DNA of 64,000 nt. Origin: Mycobacterium florentinum (lineage in GTDB: Bacteria; Actinomycetota; Actinomycetes; Mycobacteriales; Mycobacteriaceae). The notes under the pieces were generated by a model that had not been told where the DNA came from, searched no databases, and saw only the letters and a list, made by a program, of their open reading frames with translations. A program made the position numbers and the translations under genes. Below are positions 8,108-16,102 of this stretch, in pieces (within the stretch, counting starts at the first letter, position 1; every line of letters starts with the position of its first letter). The stretch covers positions 2,108,001-2,172,000 of the forward strand of contig NZ_AP022576.1 in NCBI RefSeq assembly GCF_010730355.1, read 5' to 3'.

Positions 8108-9346
8108 GTGGATTTCACCCTCCCAGAACATCTTCCGGGTGTGCTGGCCGAGATGGATGCGTTCATCGAGGCGGAGATCAAGCCGCTGGAACGCGAGAAC
8201 ATCCAGTATTTCGACCAGCGCCGGGAGCATGCCCGCACCGATTGGGACAACGACGGCATCCCGACGCAAGAGTGGGAGGAGCTGCTCGCCGAGATGCGCC
8301 GGCGTGCCGACAAGGCGGGCTGGCTGCGGTACGGACTGCCGGCCTCGCTGGGCGGCCGCGACGGTACCAACGTCGACATGGCCGTGATCCGGGAACACCT
8401 GGCGCACAAGGGGCTTGGACTGCACAACGACCTTCAGAACGAGTCGTCGATCGTCGGGAACTTTCCGCAGGTGATCATGATGGAGCGCTTCGGCACCGAC
8501 GAGCAGCGCCGGGTGTGGTCCGAGGCGTTGATCACCGGCGAACGGTCCATGGCGTTCGGACTGACCGAGCCGCAGCACGGATCCGATGCGACCTGGCTGG
8601 AGACCCACGCCCAACTCGATGGCGACAGCTGGGTGATCAACGGCTCCAAGCGATTCAACACCGGCGTGCACCGCGCCACCCATGACTTGGTCTTCGCCCG
8701 GACTTCCGGCGAGCCGGGACAAGCCCGGGGTATCACCGCGTTCCTGGTCCCGACCGACACGCCCGGATTCACGGTCCCCTACTACTGGTGGACGTTCAAC
8801 ATGCCCACCGACCACGGCGAAGTCGAATTGACCGATGTGCGCATCCCCGCCGACGCGGTGCTCGGGGAGGTCGACCGCGGCCTGGAGGTCGCGCAGACGT
8901 TCCTGCACGAGAACCGGATTCGCCAGGCCGCGAGCAGCCTGGGCGCGGCGCAATACTGCATCGACCGGGCCGCCGAATATGCCGCCAAGCGCACCGTGTT
9001 CGGCAAGCCGTTGTCGGTCAACCAGGCCGTGCAATGGCCGCTGGCCGAGCTGCAGACCGAAGCGCAGATGGTGCGGTTGCTGGTGCAATTCGCCGCCTGG
9101 CACCTGGACCGCGACCACCACATGGAGGTGTCCGACAAGGTATCGATGGCGAACTATCGCGCCAACCGGCTGGTCTGCGACGCCGCCGACCGTGCCATGC
9201 AGGTCTACGGTGGCCTCGGCTACAGCCGTCACGAGCAGTTCGAGCACATCTACCGCCACCACCGCCGCTACCGGATCACCGAGGGGGCCGAGGAAATTCA
9301 GATTCGCCGAGTGGCGCAGCGGCTGTTCAAGTTTGGCAAGCAGTGA
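8108..9346 (+). CDS. Acyl-CoA dehydrogenase family protein (LvaC / ACAD10-11-like)
   Basis: This 412-residue flavoprotein shows the acyl-CoA dehydrogenase layout: helical N-terminus, FAD-contacting MAFGLTEPQHGSDATW near 155-170 with WVINGSKRFNTG after it, and a C-terminal helical domain with DRAMQVYGGLGYSRHEQFEHI near 360-380. GTG start at 8108 with AAGGAG upstream. It is followed by an APH kinase and a DUF6285 protein. In bacterial levulinate catabolism (LvaC with LvaA/LvaB) and in human ACAD10/11, a dehydrogenase paired with an APH-type kinase processes phosphorylated 4-hydroxyacyl-CoA. By that analogy this gene may act on a 4-phosphoacyl-CoA; ordinary desaturation remains possible. Confidence 0.85.
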   Translation: MDFTLPEHLPGVLAEMDAFIEAEIKPLERENIQYFDQRREHARTDWDNDGIPTQEWEELLAEMRRRADKAGWLRYGLPASLGGRDGTNVDMAVIREHLAHKGLGLHNDLQNESSIVGNFPQVIMMERFGTDEQRRVWSEALITGERSMAFGLTEPQHGSDATWLETHAQLDGDSWVINGSKRFNTGVHRATHDLVFARTSGEPGQARGITAFLVPTDTPGFTVPYYWWTFNMPTDHGEVELTDVRIPADAVLGEVDRGLEVAQTFLHENRIRQAASSLGAAQYCIDRAAEYAAKRTVFGKPLSVNQAVQWPLAELQTEAQMVRLLVQFAAWHLDRDHHMEVSDKVSMANYRANRLVCDAADRAMQVYGGLGYSRHEQFEHIYRHHRRYRITEGAEEIQIRRVAQRLFKFGKQ

Positions 9347-10326
9347 CCGAGGAGCTGGACACCAACCTGGCCTCGGTGTTGGCGCCGGTACTCGGCGCCA
9401 ACACCACGATCGAAAACCTGCGCGCGCTGACCGGTGGTGCCAGCCGCAGCACGTGGGCGTTCGACGCGGTCACCGACGGCCAACGCCGCGCGCTGATCCT
9501 GCGCACCGGGCCACCCGATGAGGTGCACGCGGGTATGGAACTCGAAGCCCGCGCTCAGGCCGCTGCCGCCGCTGCCGGCGCGCCGGTCCCTCACATCCTG
9601 GTGGCCGACGATTCGCCTGCCGCACTGGGCAATCCGTTTCTCGTCTGCGACGAGATCAAGGGCGAGACCATCGTCCGGCGCATCCAACGCCAGCTCGACG
9701 GCGCCGACGGTTACACCCGCCGAACCGAGCTGCTCCGGCAATGCGCGCAGGCGCTGGCCGCCATTCACCGGGCCGACCCGCAGATCCCCGGCCTGGCCTA
9801 CGAGGACCAGCTCGTCGAATACCGCGAGCGGCTCGACGCGATGAACGACACCACCGCCACCTTCGAGTGGGCGTTTCGCTGGCTGAGCGCCCACCGCCCG
9901 CAACCGTCGGCGAGGGTTCTGGTGCACGGGGACTACCGGATGGGAAACCTCATCGTCGACGGATCCGACCTGGCCGCGGTGCTCGACTGGGAGCTGGTAC
10001 ACCTCGGCGAGGCGTACGAAGACCTGGCTTGGTTCTGCATCCGCGCCTGGCGGTTCGGCGCACCGGCCAGCCTCGGCGCCGGCGGCCTCGGCAGTATCGA
10101 AAGCTTCGTGCGCGACTACGAGCAGGCCAGCGGCACCACCGTCGACCGGTCGGCGCTGCACTGGTGGCTGGTGCTGGCCACGCTGCGCTGGGGTGTCATC
10201 TGCCGCTTCCAGGCGGAGCGGCATTTGAGCGGTCAATCCCGCTCGGTCGAGCTGGCGACGATCGGTCGCCGGGTGAGCGAGACGGAGTGGGACATCCTGA
10301 ACCTGCTCGAGGAGGTTCGGTCGTGA
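9343..10326 (+). CDS. APH-family phosphotransferase, probable hydroxyacyl-CoA kinase (LvaA-like)
   Basis: This 327-residue protein of the aminoglycoside-phosphotransferase fold has the catalytic Brenner motif HGDYRMGN starting at His195 (catalytic Asp197) and the metal-binding DWE at 215-217. The GGASRSTWAF stretch at 31-40 forms the nucleotide loop. GTG start at 9343 overlaps the acyl-CoA dehydrogenase stop by 4 nt. Relatives beside acyl-CoA dehydrogenases phosphorylate 4-hydroxyacyl-CoA rather than antibiotics (LvaA, the ACAD10/11 kinase domains). The neighbourhood supports this metabolic role over drug resistance. The precise hydroxyacyl substrate is not visible. Confidence 0.83.
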   Translation: MTEELDTNLASVLAPVLGANTTIENLRALTGGASRSTWAFDAVTDGQRRALILRTGPPDEVHAGMELEARAQAAAAAAGAPVPHILVADDSPAALGNPFLVCDEIKGETIVRRIQRQLDGADGYTRRTELLRQCAQALAAIHRADPQIPGLAYEDQLVEYRERLDAMNDTTATFEWAFRWLSAHRPQPSARVLVHGDYRMGNLIVDGSDLAAVLDWELVHLGEAYEDLAWFCIRAWRFGAPASLGAGGLGSIESFVRDYEQASGTTVDRSALHWWLVLATLRWGVICRFQAERHLSGQSRSVELATIGRRVSETEWDILNLLEEVRS

Positions 10327-10661
10327 TCGGCGCTTACGGCCGTCCGCTGGCGGCCGAACTCGTCGCTGCGGTGGCCGAATTCCTGGAAACCGACGTCCGG
10401 GCGGCGACCAGCGGACAGGTCAACTTCCACTCCCGGGTGGCCGCCAACGCATTGCGCATCGTCGAGCGCGAACTGCTCGACGAGAGCGAGGCCGAATCGC
10501 GAGCCGCGCTGGCCGGCTTGGGTTTCGCCGACGAGGAGCAGCTTGCCGCCGCCATCCGGGCCGGCGAGCTCGACGAGCGTGCCGGCGAAGTCCTGGCCGG
10601 CCTGAGAACCCTGGTGCGCAATCGGTTAGCGGTCGCCCATCCCGGATACGACAGCGAATAG
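10323..10661 (+). CDS. DUF6285 protein, probable partner of the kinase (LvaB-like)
   Basis: A 112-residue soluble helical protein, GTG start at 10323, overlapping the kinase stop by 4 nt. It carries the DUF6285-type pattern: an N-terminal AELVAAVAEFLETDV helix, then FHSRVAANALRIVERELL, and a C-terminal LRTLVRNRLAVAHPGY. In Pseudomonas putida the small LvaB of this family is needed for activity of the LvaA kinase. The 4-nt coupling suggests equimolar synthesis and complex formation here as well. No catalytic residues of its own are evident. Confidence 0.75.
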   Translation: MIGAYGRPLAAELVAAVAEFLETDVRAATSGQVNFHSRVAANALRIVERELLDESEAESRAALAGLGFADEEQLAAAIRAGELDERAGEVLAGLRTLVRNRLAVAHPGYDSE

Positions 10662-10669
10662 GAGCCGCC

Positions 10670-11071
10670 ATGCCCGCTGCTACTGCCGAGGTCGTCGTCG
10701 ACACGGCCGACCGGCTCTTCGCGTTGATCGTCGCCGGCGACAAGACCGCGGTCGCTCGAATGTTCAGCGACGACATCGCGGTGTGGCGAGTGGGCTCGCG
10801 CCGGGACGACGACAAGGCCCGCGCGCTGAAAGTCATCGACTGGTTCATCGATGTGACCACCGAGCGTCGCTACGAGATCCTCGACCGCCGCCTCTTCGAC
10901 GACGGATCGATCAGCGGCTTTGTCCAGCAGCACGTCCTGCACGCCACCGGCCATGCCGGCCAATCGATCTCCTTGCGCGTTTGCATCGTGATCAGGGTGG
11001 GCACAAATGGTCTGATCGACCGGATCGACGAATACTTCGACCCCGCCGGAATAGCGCAGCTGATGAGGTGA
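10670..11071 (+). CDS. SnoaL/NTF2-like protein
   Basis: A 133-residue protein of the alpha+beta cone (NTF2-like) type: an N-terminal helix with VDTADRLFALIVAGDK, a DDIAVWRVGS strand and a C-terminal LIDRIDEYFDPAG strand typical of SnoaL-like polyketide cyclases and Delta5-ketosteroid-isomerase relatives. GGAG lies 6 nt before the ATG. It follows the DUF6285 gene by 8 nt and is probably in the same operon. Members bind small hydrophobic ligands and sometimes isomerise them; the role here is unknown. Confidence 0.7.
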   Translation: MPAATAEVVVDTADRLFALIVAGDKTAVARMFSDDIAVWRVGSRRDDDKARALKVIDWFIDVTTERRYEILDRRLFDDGSISGFVQQHVLHATGHAGQSISLRVCIVIRVGTNGLIDRIDEYFDPAGIAQLMR

Positions 11072-11079
11072 GACGGACG

Positions 11080-11616
11080 ATGACGACGCTGGAAACACTG
11101 CTGAACGATCCCGCCCTGGCCGGGGTGTGGAACATCGTTGCGGACCGGTCGGCCGTGACCTTCAAGATCAGGAACATGTGGGGCCTGGTGAACGTCAAAG
11201 GCCGCTTCACCGAGTTCGCCGGCGACGGACAACTCACCGGCACGGGCGCGGTCTTCGGTCGCCTCGACATCCGCACCGCGTCGGTGAACACCGGCATCGG
11301 CCGTCGCGACGAGCACCTGCGCTCGGCCGATTTCTTCGATGTCGAACGCTTTCCCGAGATCAGCGTCGTCGTCACCGCGGTGCACCCGACCGAGGGCAAG
11401 GCCGCGGATCTGCGCGCCAGCTTCACCATCAAGGGCGTCACCGCGCCGGTACCGCTGCCCGTCACGGTCACCGAGGCGGGTGACGGTTCGATCCAAATCT
11501 CGGGCGAAACCAAGATCGATCGATCCCAGTTTGACATCGGCTGGAACAAGTTCGGCATGATCGCGCCGACGGCCGAGGCGGCGGCGCAGGCCGTTTTCGT
11601 GCGGTCCGGCCAATAA
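11080..11616 (+). CDS. YceI-family lipid-binding protein
   Basis: This 178-residue protein matches the YceI lipocalin-like barrel: WNIVADRSAVTFKIRNMWGL at the start, VKGRFTEFAGDG, then RRDEHLRSADFFDVERFPEI and the closing QFDIGWNKFGMIAP. YceI proteins bind long-chain isoprenoids or amides. No signal peptide is visible, as is common for actinobacterial members, so a cytoplasmic location is likely. It lies 8 nt after the SnoaL-like gene and ends the operon. A ligand-carrier role for the operon's substrate is conceivable. Confidence 0.85.
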   Translation: MTTLETLLNDPALAGVWNIVADRSAVTFKIRNMWGLVNVKGRFTEFAGDGQLTGTGAVFGRLDIRTASVNTGIGRRDEHLRSADFFDVERFPEISVVVTAVHPTEGKAADLRASFTIKGVTAPVPLPVTVTEAGDGSIQISGETKIDRSQFDIGWNKFGMIAPTAEAAAQAVFVRSGQ

Positions 11617-11633
11617 AGCCGGGCGCGCACCAG

Positions 11634-11646
11634 TAGCATCTGGACC
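11634..11646 (+). promoter_or_regulatory. Candidate -10 box for a leaderless transcript of the Rv3143-like gene
   Basis: TAGCAT (11634-11639) fits TANNNT and ends 7 nt before the GTG at 11647, which lacks any Shine-Dalgarno sequence. This suggests a separate promoter and leaderless translation, so the gene need not be read from the upstream operon. Confidence 0.45.
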
Positions 11647-12048
11647 GTGCCCGACGCCACCATCGCTCTGCGGATACTCGTCTACAGCGACAACCCCAAC
11701 ACCCGCGACAAAGTGAAGCGGGCCCTGGGCAAGCGCCTGCACCCGGATCTGCCCGAGTTGAACTACGTCGAGGTGGCCACCGGCCCGATGGTGATCCGCA
11801 CCATGGATGAGGGCGGCATCGACCTGGCCATCCTCGATGGCGAAGCGACGCCGACCGGCGGCATGGGAATCGCCAAACAACTCAAAGACGAACTCGAAAC
11901 CTGCCCACCGATCCTGGTGCTCACCGGTCGCCCGGACGACGCGTGGCTGGCGACCTGGTCACGCGCCGAGGCCGCGGTGCCGCATCCGATTGACCCGATC
12001 GTGCTGGGTCGCACGGTGCTCGGGTTGCTGCGCGCTCCCGCCATCTAG
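11647..12048 (+). CDS. Receiver-like response regulator protein (Rv3143 type)
   Basis: A 133-residue stand-alone receiver-like domain without an output domain. The beta1 strand RILVYSDNPN lacks the usual acidic pair. LAILDGEA near 60 supplies a candidate phosphoacceptor Asp and PILVLTGRPDD near 98 supplies the Thr switch; a Lys in the canonical beta5 position is not evident (AAVPHPIDP). It corresponds by position and look to Rv3143, which lies directly upstream of nuo in M. tuberculosis. With the acidic pocket and Lys missing it may be regulated without phosphorylation, perhaps by protein contact. GTG start. Confidence 0.75.
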   Translation: MPDATIALRILVYSDNPNTRDKVKRALGKRLHPDLPELNYVEVATGPMVIRTMDEGGIDLAILDGEATPTGGMGIAKQLKDELETCPPILVLTGRPDDAWLATWSRAEAAVPHPIDPIVLGRTVLGLLRAPAI

Positions 12049-12341
12049 CCCACGGCTGCGCTTCCGTAACGGACCCGGGTCGTCCCGGTCCGCTTGTCTC
12101 CGTACCGCTCAATGAATGTCGCGCAACGCCGGCCGGGCGTTCCCGGCTGCCCGCCGGTCGGTTGTTGTCTAAACTCGGCGAAGACCACAGCCGAGTGATT
12201 ACCATCACCCCGAGCACGTGTCCCAGCCACCTCAACGCTATGTTGAAGATCACTGTGACGGGCTACAGACCCAGCTCGTCACAGCAGCCCGGTCGCCGCC
12301 TGGTCGCTTTATAGGCGGCCCACGACGGATCTTGGAGCGAG
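12049..12341 (+). promoter_or_regulatory. Upstream region of the nuo operon
   Basis: This 293-nt gap holds no convincing gene; in M. tuberculosis PPE52 is inserted at this place. Besides the hairpin at 12071-12091 it contains TAAACT at 12170-12175, a possible -10 without a recognisable -35. An inverted repeat TGTGACG (12254-12260) / CGTCACA (12277-12283) has a 16-nt spacer. The half sites resemble CRP-type TGTGA/TCACA halves, but the spacing is far too wide for one CRP site. Control of nuo through this region is likely; the factor is unknown. Confidence 0.45.
12071..12091 (+). terminator. Hairpin after the receiver gene
   Basis: GGACCCGGG (12071-12079) pairs with CCCGGTCC (12084-12091) around TCGT, with one bulged C. 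It lies 22 nt after the stop. It lacks a clear T-run, so it may work only as a weak or Rho-assisted terminator. Confidence 0.4.
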
Positions 12342-12719
12342 TTGAACGTCTACATACCCATCCTGGTGCTAGGCGGAATCGCCACCGCCTTTGCTGTCGG
12401 CTCGGTCGTGATCGCGAGCCTGGCCGGCCCATCCCGGTACAACAAGTCGAAGCTGGCGGCCTACGAATGTGGAATCGAGCCGACCGAAACGTCGGTGAGT
12501 GGCCCGCATGCGACGCCCGGGCAGCGGTTTCCGGTGAAGTATTACCTGACCGCAATGCTTTTTATCGTCTTCGACATCGAAATCGTGTTCTTGTATCCAT
12601 GGGCCGTCAGCTACGACGCACTGGGAACGTTCGCTCTGGTCGAGATGGTGGTGTTCATGCTCACGGTCTTCGTGGCCTACGCCTACGTGTGGCGCCGCGG
12701 CGGCCTGACATGGGATTGA
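12342..12719 (+). CDS. nuoA: NADH-quinone oxidoreductase subunit A
   Basis: The 125-residue membrane subunit has three hydrophobic segments (about 4-27, 66-88 and 96-116). The second contains the conserved acidic stretch FIVFDIEIVFLYPWA that borders the quinone channel, and AAYECGIEP precedes it. The TTG start at 12342 follows GGAG at a 4-nt spacing; no better in-frame start exists. First gene of a complete nuoA-N operon coding for complex I, which oxidises NADH, reduces menaquinone and pumps protons. Confidence 0.95.
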   Translation: MNVYIPILVLGGIATAFAVGSVVIASLAGPSRYNKSKLAAYECGIEPTETSVSGPHATPGQRFPVKYYLTAMLFIVFDIEIVFLYPWAVSYDALGTFALVEMVVFMLTVFVAYAYVWRRGGLTWD

Positions 12720-12727
12720 GGTAAATC

Positions 12728-13282
12728 GTGGGCCTGGAAGAACAGCTACCCGCCGGCATCCTGCTCGGGACTGTCGAGAAGATCGCCGGCTACGTCCGCA
12801 AGAACTCGCTGTGGCCGGCAACATTCGGATTGGCCTGCTGTGCGATCGAGATGATGGCAACGGCCGGACCGCGGTTCGACATCGCACGGTTTGGCATGGA
12901 GCGGTTTTCGGCCACACCGCGTCAGGCCGACCTGATGATCGTGGCCGGACGGGTGAGCCAGAAGATGGCCCCGGTGCTGCGCCAGATCTACGACCAGATG
13001 GCAGAACCCAAATGGGTGCTGGCCATGGGCGTCTGCGCGTCGTCCGGCGGAATGTTCAACAACTATGCGATCGTTCAGGGCGTGGACCACGTGGTTCCGG
13101 TGGACATCTACCTCCCCGGTTGCCCGCCTCGTCCGGAGATGCTCCTGCACGCAATTCTCAAGCTGCACGAGAAGATTCAGGAAATGCCGCTGGGCGTGAA
13201 CCGCGAGCATGCTATCGCTGAAGCCGAGCAAGCGGCACTGGGCGCCCGGCCCACCATCGAGATGCGCGGGCTGCTGCGATGA
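12728..13282 (+). CDS. nuoB: NADH-quinone oxidoreductase subunit B (cluster N2)
   Basis: This 184-residue peripheral-arm subunit carries the ligands of the terminal [4Fe-4S] cluster N2: tandem Cys37-Cys38 in [10 protein letters not shown], Cys103 in MGVCASSGG and Cys132 in PGCPPRPE. N2 passes electrons to menaquinone at the interface with NuoD. GTG start, 8 nt after nuoA. The C-terminus overlaps nuoC by 4 nt. All key residues are present. Confidence 0.96.
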   Translation: MGLEEQLPAGILLGTVEKIAGYVRKNSLWPATFGLACCAIEMMATAGPRFDIARFGMERFSATPRQADLMIVAGRVSQKMAPVLRQIYDQMAEPKWVLAMGVCASSGGMFNNYAIVQGVDHVVPVDIYLPGCPPRPEMLLHAILKLHEKIQEMPLGVNREHAIAEAEQAALGARPTIEMRGLLR

Positions 13283-14007
13283 GCTCACCGGAGCAGGACC
13301 CGAAGGTAGCCGCCAACGAAGTGGGCGGCACGGTGCCCTCGCCTGACGAAGAAGTGATCAGCGTGCGCCGCGGCATGTTCGGCATTTCGGGATCGGGTGA
13401 CACGTCCGGATACGGACGCCTGGTGCGGGAGGTCACCCTCCCGGGCAGCAGCCCCCGGCCGTACGGCGGCTATTTCGACGACGTGGTCGACCGGCTCACC
13501 GACGCACTGAAGGCCGGCGACATCGAATTCGGAGACGCCATAGAGAAAGTCGTCGTCGACCGCAACGAACTGACGTTGCATGTGCGCCGCGAGGCACTGC
13601 CGCACGTCGCCCAGCGGCTGCGCGACGAACCCGAACTGCGCTTCGAGATGTGCCTGGGTGTCAACGGCGTGCATTACCCGCACGAGACCGGCCGCGAATT
13701 GCACGCCGTCTACCCGCTGCAGTCGATCACGCACAATCGCCGCGTGCGGCTGGAAGTGTCTGTGCCCGACGGTGATCCGCACATCCCGTCGCTGTATGGG
13801 ATCTACCCGACCAACGACTGGCACGAGCGCGAGACGTATGACTTCTTCGGCATCATCTTCGACGGGCATCCGTCGCTGACCCGCATCGAGATGCCGGACG
13901 ACTGGCACGGCCATCCGCAACGCAAGGACTACCCGCTCGGCGGAATTCCCGTCGAGTACAAGGGAGCACAGATACCCCCGCCCGACGAGCGGAGAGCGTA
14001 CAACTAA
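13279..14007 (+). CDS. nuoC: NADH-quinone oxidoreductase subunit C
   Basis: This 242-residue subunit has an N-terminal mycobacterial extension of about 50 residues and then the 30-kDa subunit fold, ending in the family signature [19 protein letters not shown] near 185-203 and [13 protein letters not shown]. It is separate from NuoD, unlike the NuoCD fusion of E. coli. ATG at 13279 overlaps nuoB by 4 nt, and the stop overlaps the nuoD ATG by 1 nt. Confidence 0.95.
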   Translation: MSSPEQDPKVAANEVGGTVPSPDEEVISVRRGMFGISGSGDTSGYGRLVREVTLPGSSPRPYGGYFDDVVDRLTDALKAGDIEFGDAIEKVVVDRNELTLHVRREALPHVAQRLRDEPELRFEMCLGVNGVHYPHETGRELHAVYPLQSITHNRRVRLEVSVPDGDPHIPSLYGIYPTNDWHERETYDFFGIIFDGHPSLTRIEMPDDWHGHPQRKDYPLGGIPVEYKGAQIPPPDERRAYN

Positions 14008-15332
14008 TGAGCACAATCACTGACTCGACGCACGATGGCGGCGCCGAAACTGTCGTGGTCGCCGGTGGACAGGACTGGGGGCAGGTCGTCGAGGCCGCCC
14101 GCGCCGCGGATCCCGGTGAACGCATCGTCGTCAACATGGGGCCCCAGCACCCGTCCACGCACGGGGTGTTGCGGCTGATCCTCGAGATCGAAGGCGAGAC
14201 CGTCACCGAGGTCCGCTGCGGAATCGGCTACCTGCACACCGGAATCGAGAAGAATCTCGAATACCGGTACTGGACGCAGGGTGTCACCTTCGTGACCCGG
14301 ATGGATTACCTGTCACCGTTTTTCAACGAGACCGCCTACTGCCTCGGGGTCGAGAAGCTGCTCGGCATCACCGATGAGATCCCGGAGCGGGTCAACGTCA
14401 TCCGCGTCCTGATGATGGAGCTCAACCGGATCTCCTCGCATCTGGTCGCATTGGCCACCGGCGGTATGGAACTGGGCGCCATGACGCCGATGTTCGTCGG
14501 CTTCCGGGGACGCGAGATCGTCCTGACCCTGTTCGAAAAGATCAGCGGCCTGCGGATGAACAGCGCCTACATTCGCCCGGGTGGGGTGGCGCAGGACTTG
14601 CCGCCGGGCGCCGAAGCCGACATCGCCGACGGCCTCAAGGGACTCAAGCAGGTGCTGCGTGAAATGGGCGATCTGCTCAACGAGAACGCCATCTGGAAAG
14701 CGCGGACCGAGGACGTCGGCTACCTCGACTTGGCCGGCTGCATGGCGCTGGGCATCACCGGTCCGATCCTGCGCGCCACCGGGTTGCCGCACGACCTGCG
14801 CAAGAGCGAACCCTACTGCGGGTACGAGAACTACGAGTTCGACGTGATCACCGCCGATACGTGTGATGCCTACGGGCGCTACATCATTCGCGTCAAGGAG
14901 ATGTCGGAGTCGATCAAGATTGTCGAGCAGTGCCTGGACAAGTTGAAGCCGGGGCCGCACATGGTCGAAGACCGCAAGATCGCCTGGCCCGCCGACCTGA
15001 AGGTAGGTCCCGACGGCATGGGTAATTCGCCCGAACACATCGCCAAGATCATGGGCGGCTCGATGGAAGCACTGATCCACCACTTCAAGTTGGTCACCGA
15101 GGGCATCCGGGTGCCGGCCGGCCAGGTCTACAGCGCGGTGGAATCACCCCGCGGAGAACTCGGCGTGCACATGGTCAGTGACGGCGGAACCCGGCCCTAC
15201 CGAGTGCATTACCGGGATCCGTCCTTCACCAATCTGCAGTCGGTCGCCGCGATGTGCGAGGGCGGGATGGTCGCCGACCTGATCACCGCCGTGGCCAGCA
15301 TCGACCCGGTCATGGGCGGAGTCGACCGATGA
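14007..15332 (+). CDS. nuoD: NADH-quinone oxidoreductase subunit D
   Basis: The 441-residue 49-kDa subunit is recognised by [15 protein letters not shown] near 44-58, where the quinone head-group His lies, by [15 protein letters not shown], and by the C-terminal [17 protein letters not shown] and DPVMGGVDR end. It forms the menaquinone pocket with NuoB. A 30-40 residue N-terminal extension precedes the core. It overlaps nuoC by 1 nt and nuoE by 4 nt. Confidence 0.96.
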   Translation: MSTITDSTHDGGAETVVVAGGQDWGQVVEAARAADPGERIVVNMGPQHPSTHGVLRLILEIEGETVTEVRCGIGYLHTGIEKNLEYRYWTQGVTFVTRMDYLSPFFNETAYCLGVEKLLGITDEIPERVNVIRVLMMELNRISSHLVALATGGMELGAMTPMFVGFRGREIVLTLFEKISGLRMNSAYIRPGGVAQDLPPGAEADIADGLKGLKQVLREMGDLLNENAIWKARTEDVGYLDLAGCMALGITGPILRATGLPHDLRKSEPYCGYENYEFDVITADTCDAYGRYIIRVKEMSESIKIVEQCLDKLKPGPHMVEDRKIAWPADLKVGPDGMGNSPEHIAKIMGGSMEALIHHFKLVTEGIRVPAGQVYSAVESPRGELGVHMVSDGGTRPYRVHYRDPSFTNLQSVAAMCEGGMVADLITAVASIDPVMGGVDR

Positions 15333-16102
15333 CCGCACCCGTGGGAGGCAACGGCTCGGGCGAGCGGGTGTTCATCCGGCTGGGGCCGCCGCCCGAAGAA
15401 CCCAACCAGTTCGTGGTCGAGGGTGCGCCGCAGTCGTATTCGCCGGAGGTCCGGGCGCGCCTCGAGGTCGACGCCAAGGAGATCATCGGCCGCTACCCCA
15501 ACAAGCGCTCCGCGTTGTTGCCGTTGCTGCACTTGGTCCAGGCGGAGGATTCCTACCTGACTCCGGCGGGCCTGGAGTTCTGCGGCGAGCAGCTAGGGCT
15601 GACCGGCGCCGAGGTATCGGCGGTGGGCAGTTTCTACACGATGTACCGCCGCGGCCCCACCGGCGATTACCTGGTCGGCGTCTGCACCAACACGTTGTGC
15701 GCGGTCATGGGCGGCGACGCGATATTCGATTCGCTCAAAGAGCATCTCGGCATCGGCAACGACCAGACCACCGCCGACGGGTCGGTCACGTTGCAGCACA
15801 TCGAATGCAACGCGGCATGCGACTTCGCGCCCGTGGTGATGGTCAACTGGGAGTTCTACGACAACCAAACGCCGCAGTCCGCGCGCGATCTCGTCGACTC
15901 GCTGCGCGCCGGCAAGCCCGCGGCACCGACCCGCGGCGCTCCGTTGTGCAAGTTCCGCGAGACGTCGCGCATCTTGGCCGGCCTCCCCGACGAGCGCCCC
16001 GACGAAGGCCAGGGTGGCGCTGGCGCAGCCACTTTGGCCGGGCTGCAGGTGGCGAAGGAGAAGGGCATGGAACCCCCGCCGGCTCCCGGAGGCAAATCAT
16101 GA
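15329..16102 (+). CDS. nuoE: NADH-quinone oxidoreductase subunit E ([2Fe-2S] N1a)
   Basis: The 257-residue 24-kDa subunit is a thioredoxin-fold ferredoxin. The four cluster ligands are seen in VGVCTNTLC and [11 protein letters not shown] (about residues 115-165). Both N- and C-terminal tails are longer than in E. coli NuoE; the C-terminal tail is Pro/Gly/Ala-rich and ends [16 protein letters not shown] at 15329 overlaps nuoD by 4 nt. Part of the NADH-oxidising module with NuoF and NuoG. Confidence 0.95.
   Translation: MTAPVGGNGSGERVFIRLGPPPEEPNQFVVEGAPQSYSPEVRARLEVDAKEIIGRYPNKRSALLPLLHLVQAEDSYLTPAGLEFCGEQLGLTGAEVSAVGSFYTMYRRGPTGDYLVGVCTNTLCAVMGGDAIFDSLKEHLGIGNDQTTADGSVTLQHIECNAACDFAPVVMVNWEFYDNQTPQSARDLVDSLRAGKPAAPTRGAPLCKFRETSRILAGLPDERPDEGQGGAGAATLAGLQVAKEKGMEPPPAPGGKS

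Noticed and set aside
9343..10326. Aminoglycoside-resistance gene
   Set aside because: The APH fold is shared, but coupling to an acyl-CoA dehydrogenase and DUF6285 points to a metabolic kinase.
12254..12283. CRP binding site upstream of nuoA
   Set aside because: The half-site letters fit but the 16-nt spacer is much longer than the 6 nt required for one dimer; reported only as an inverted repeat.
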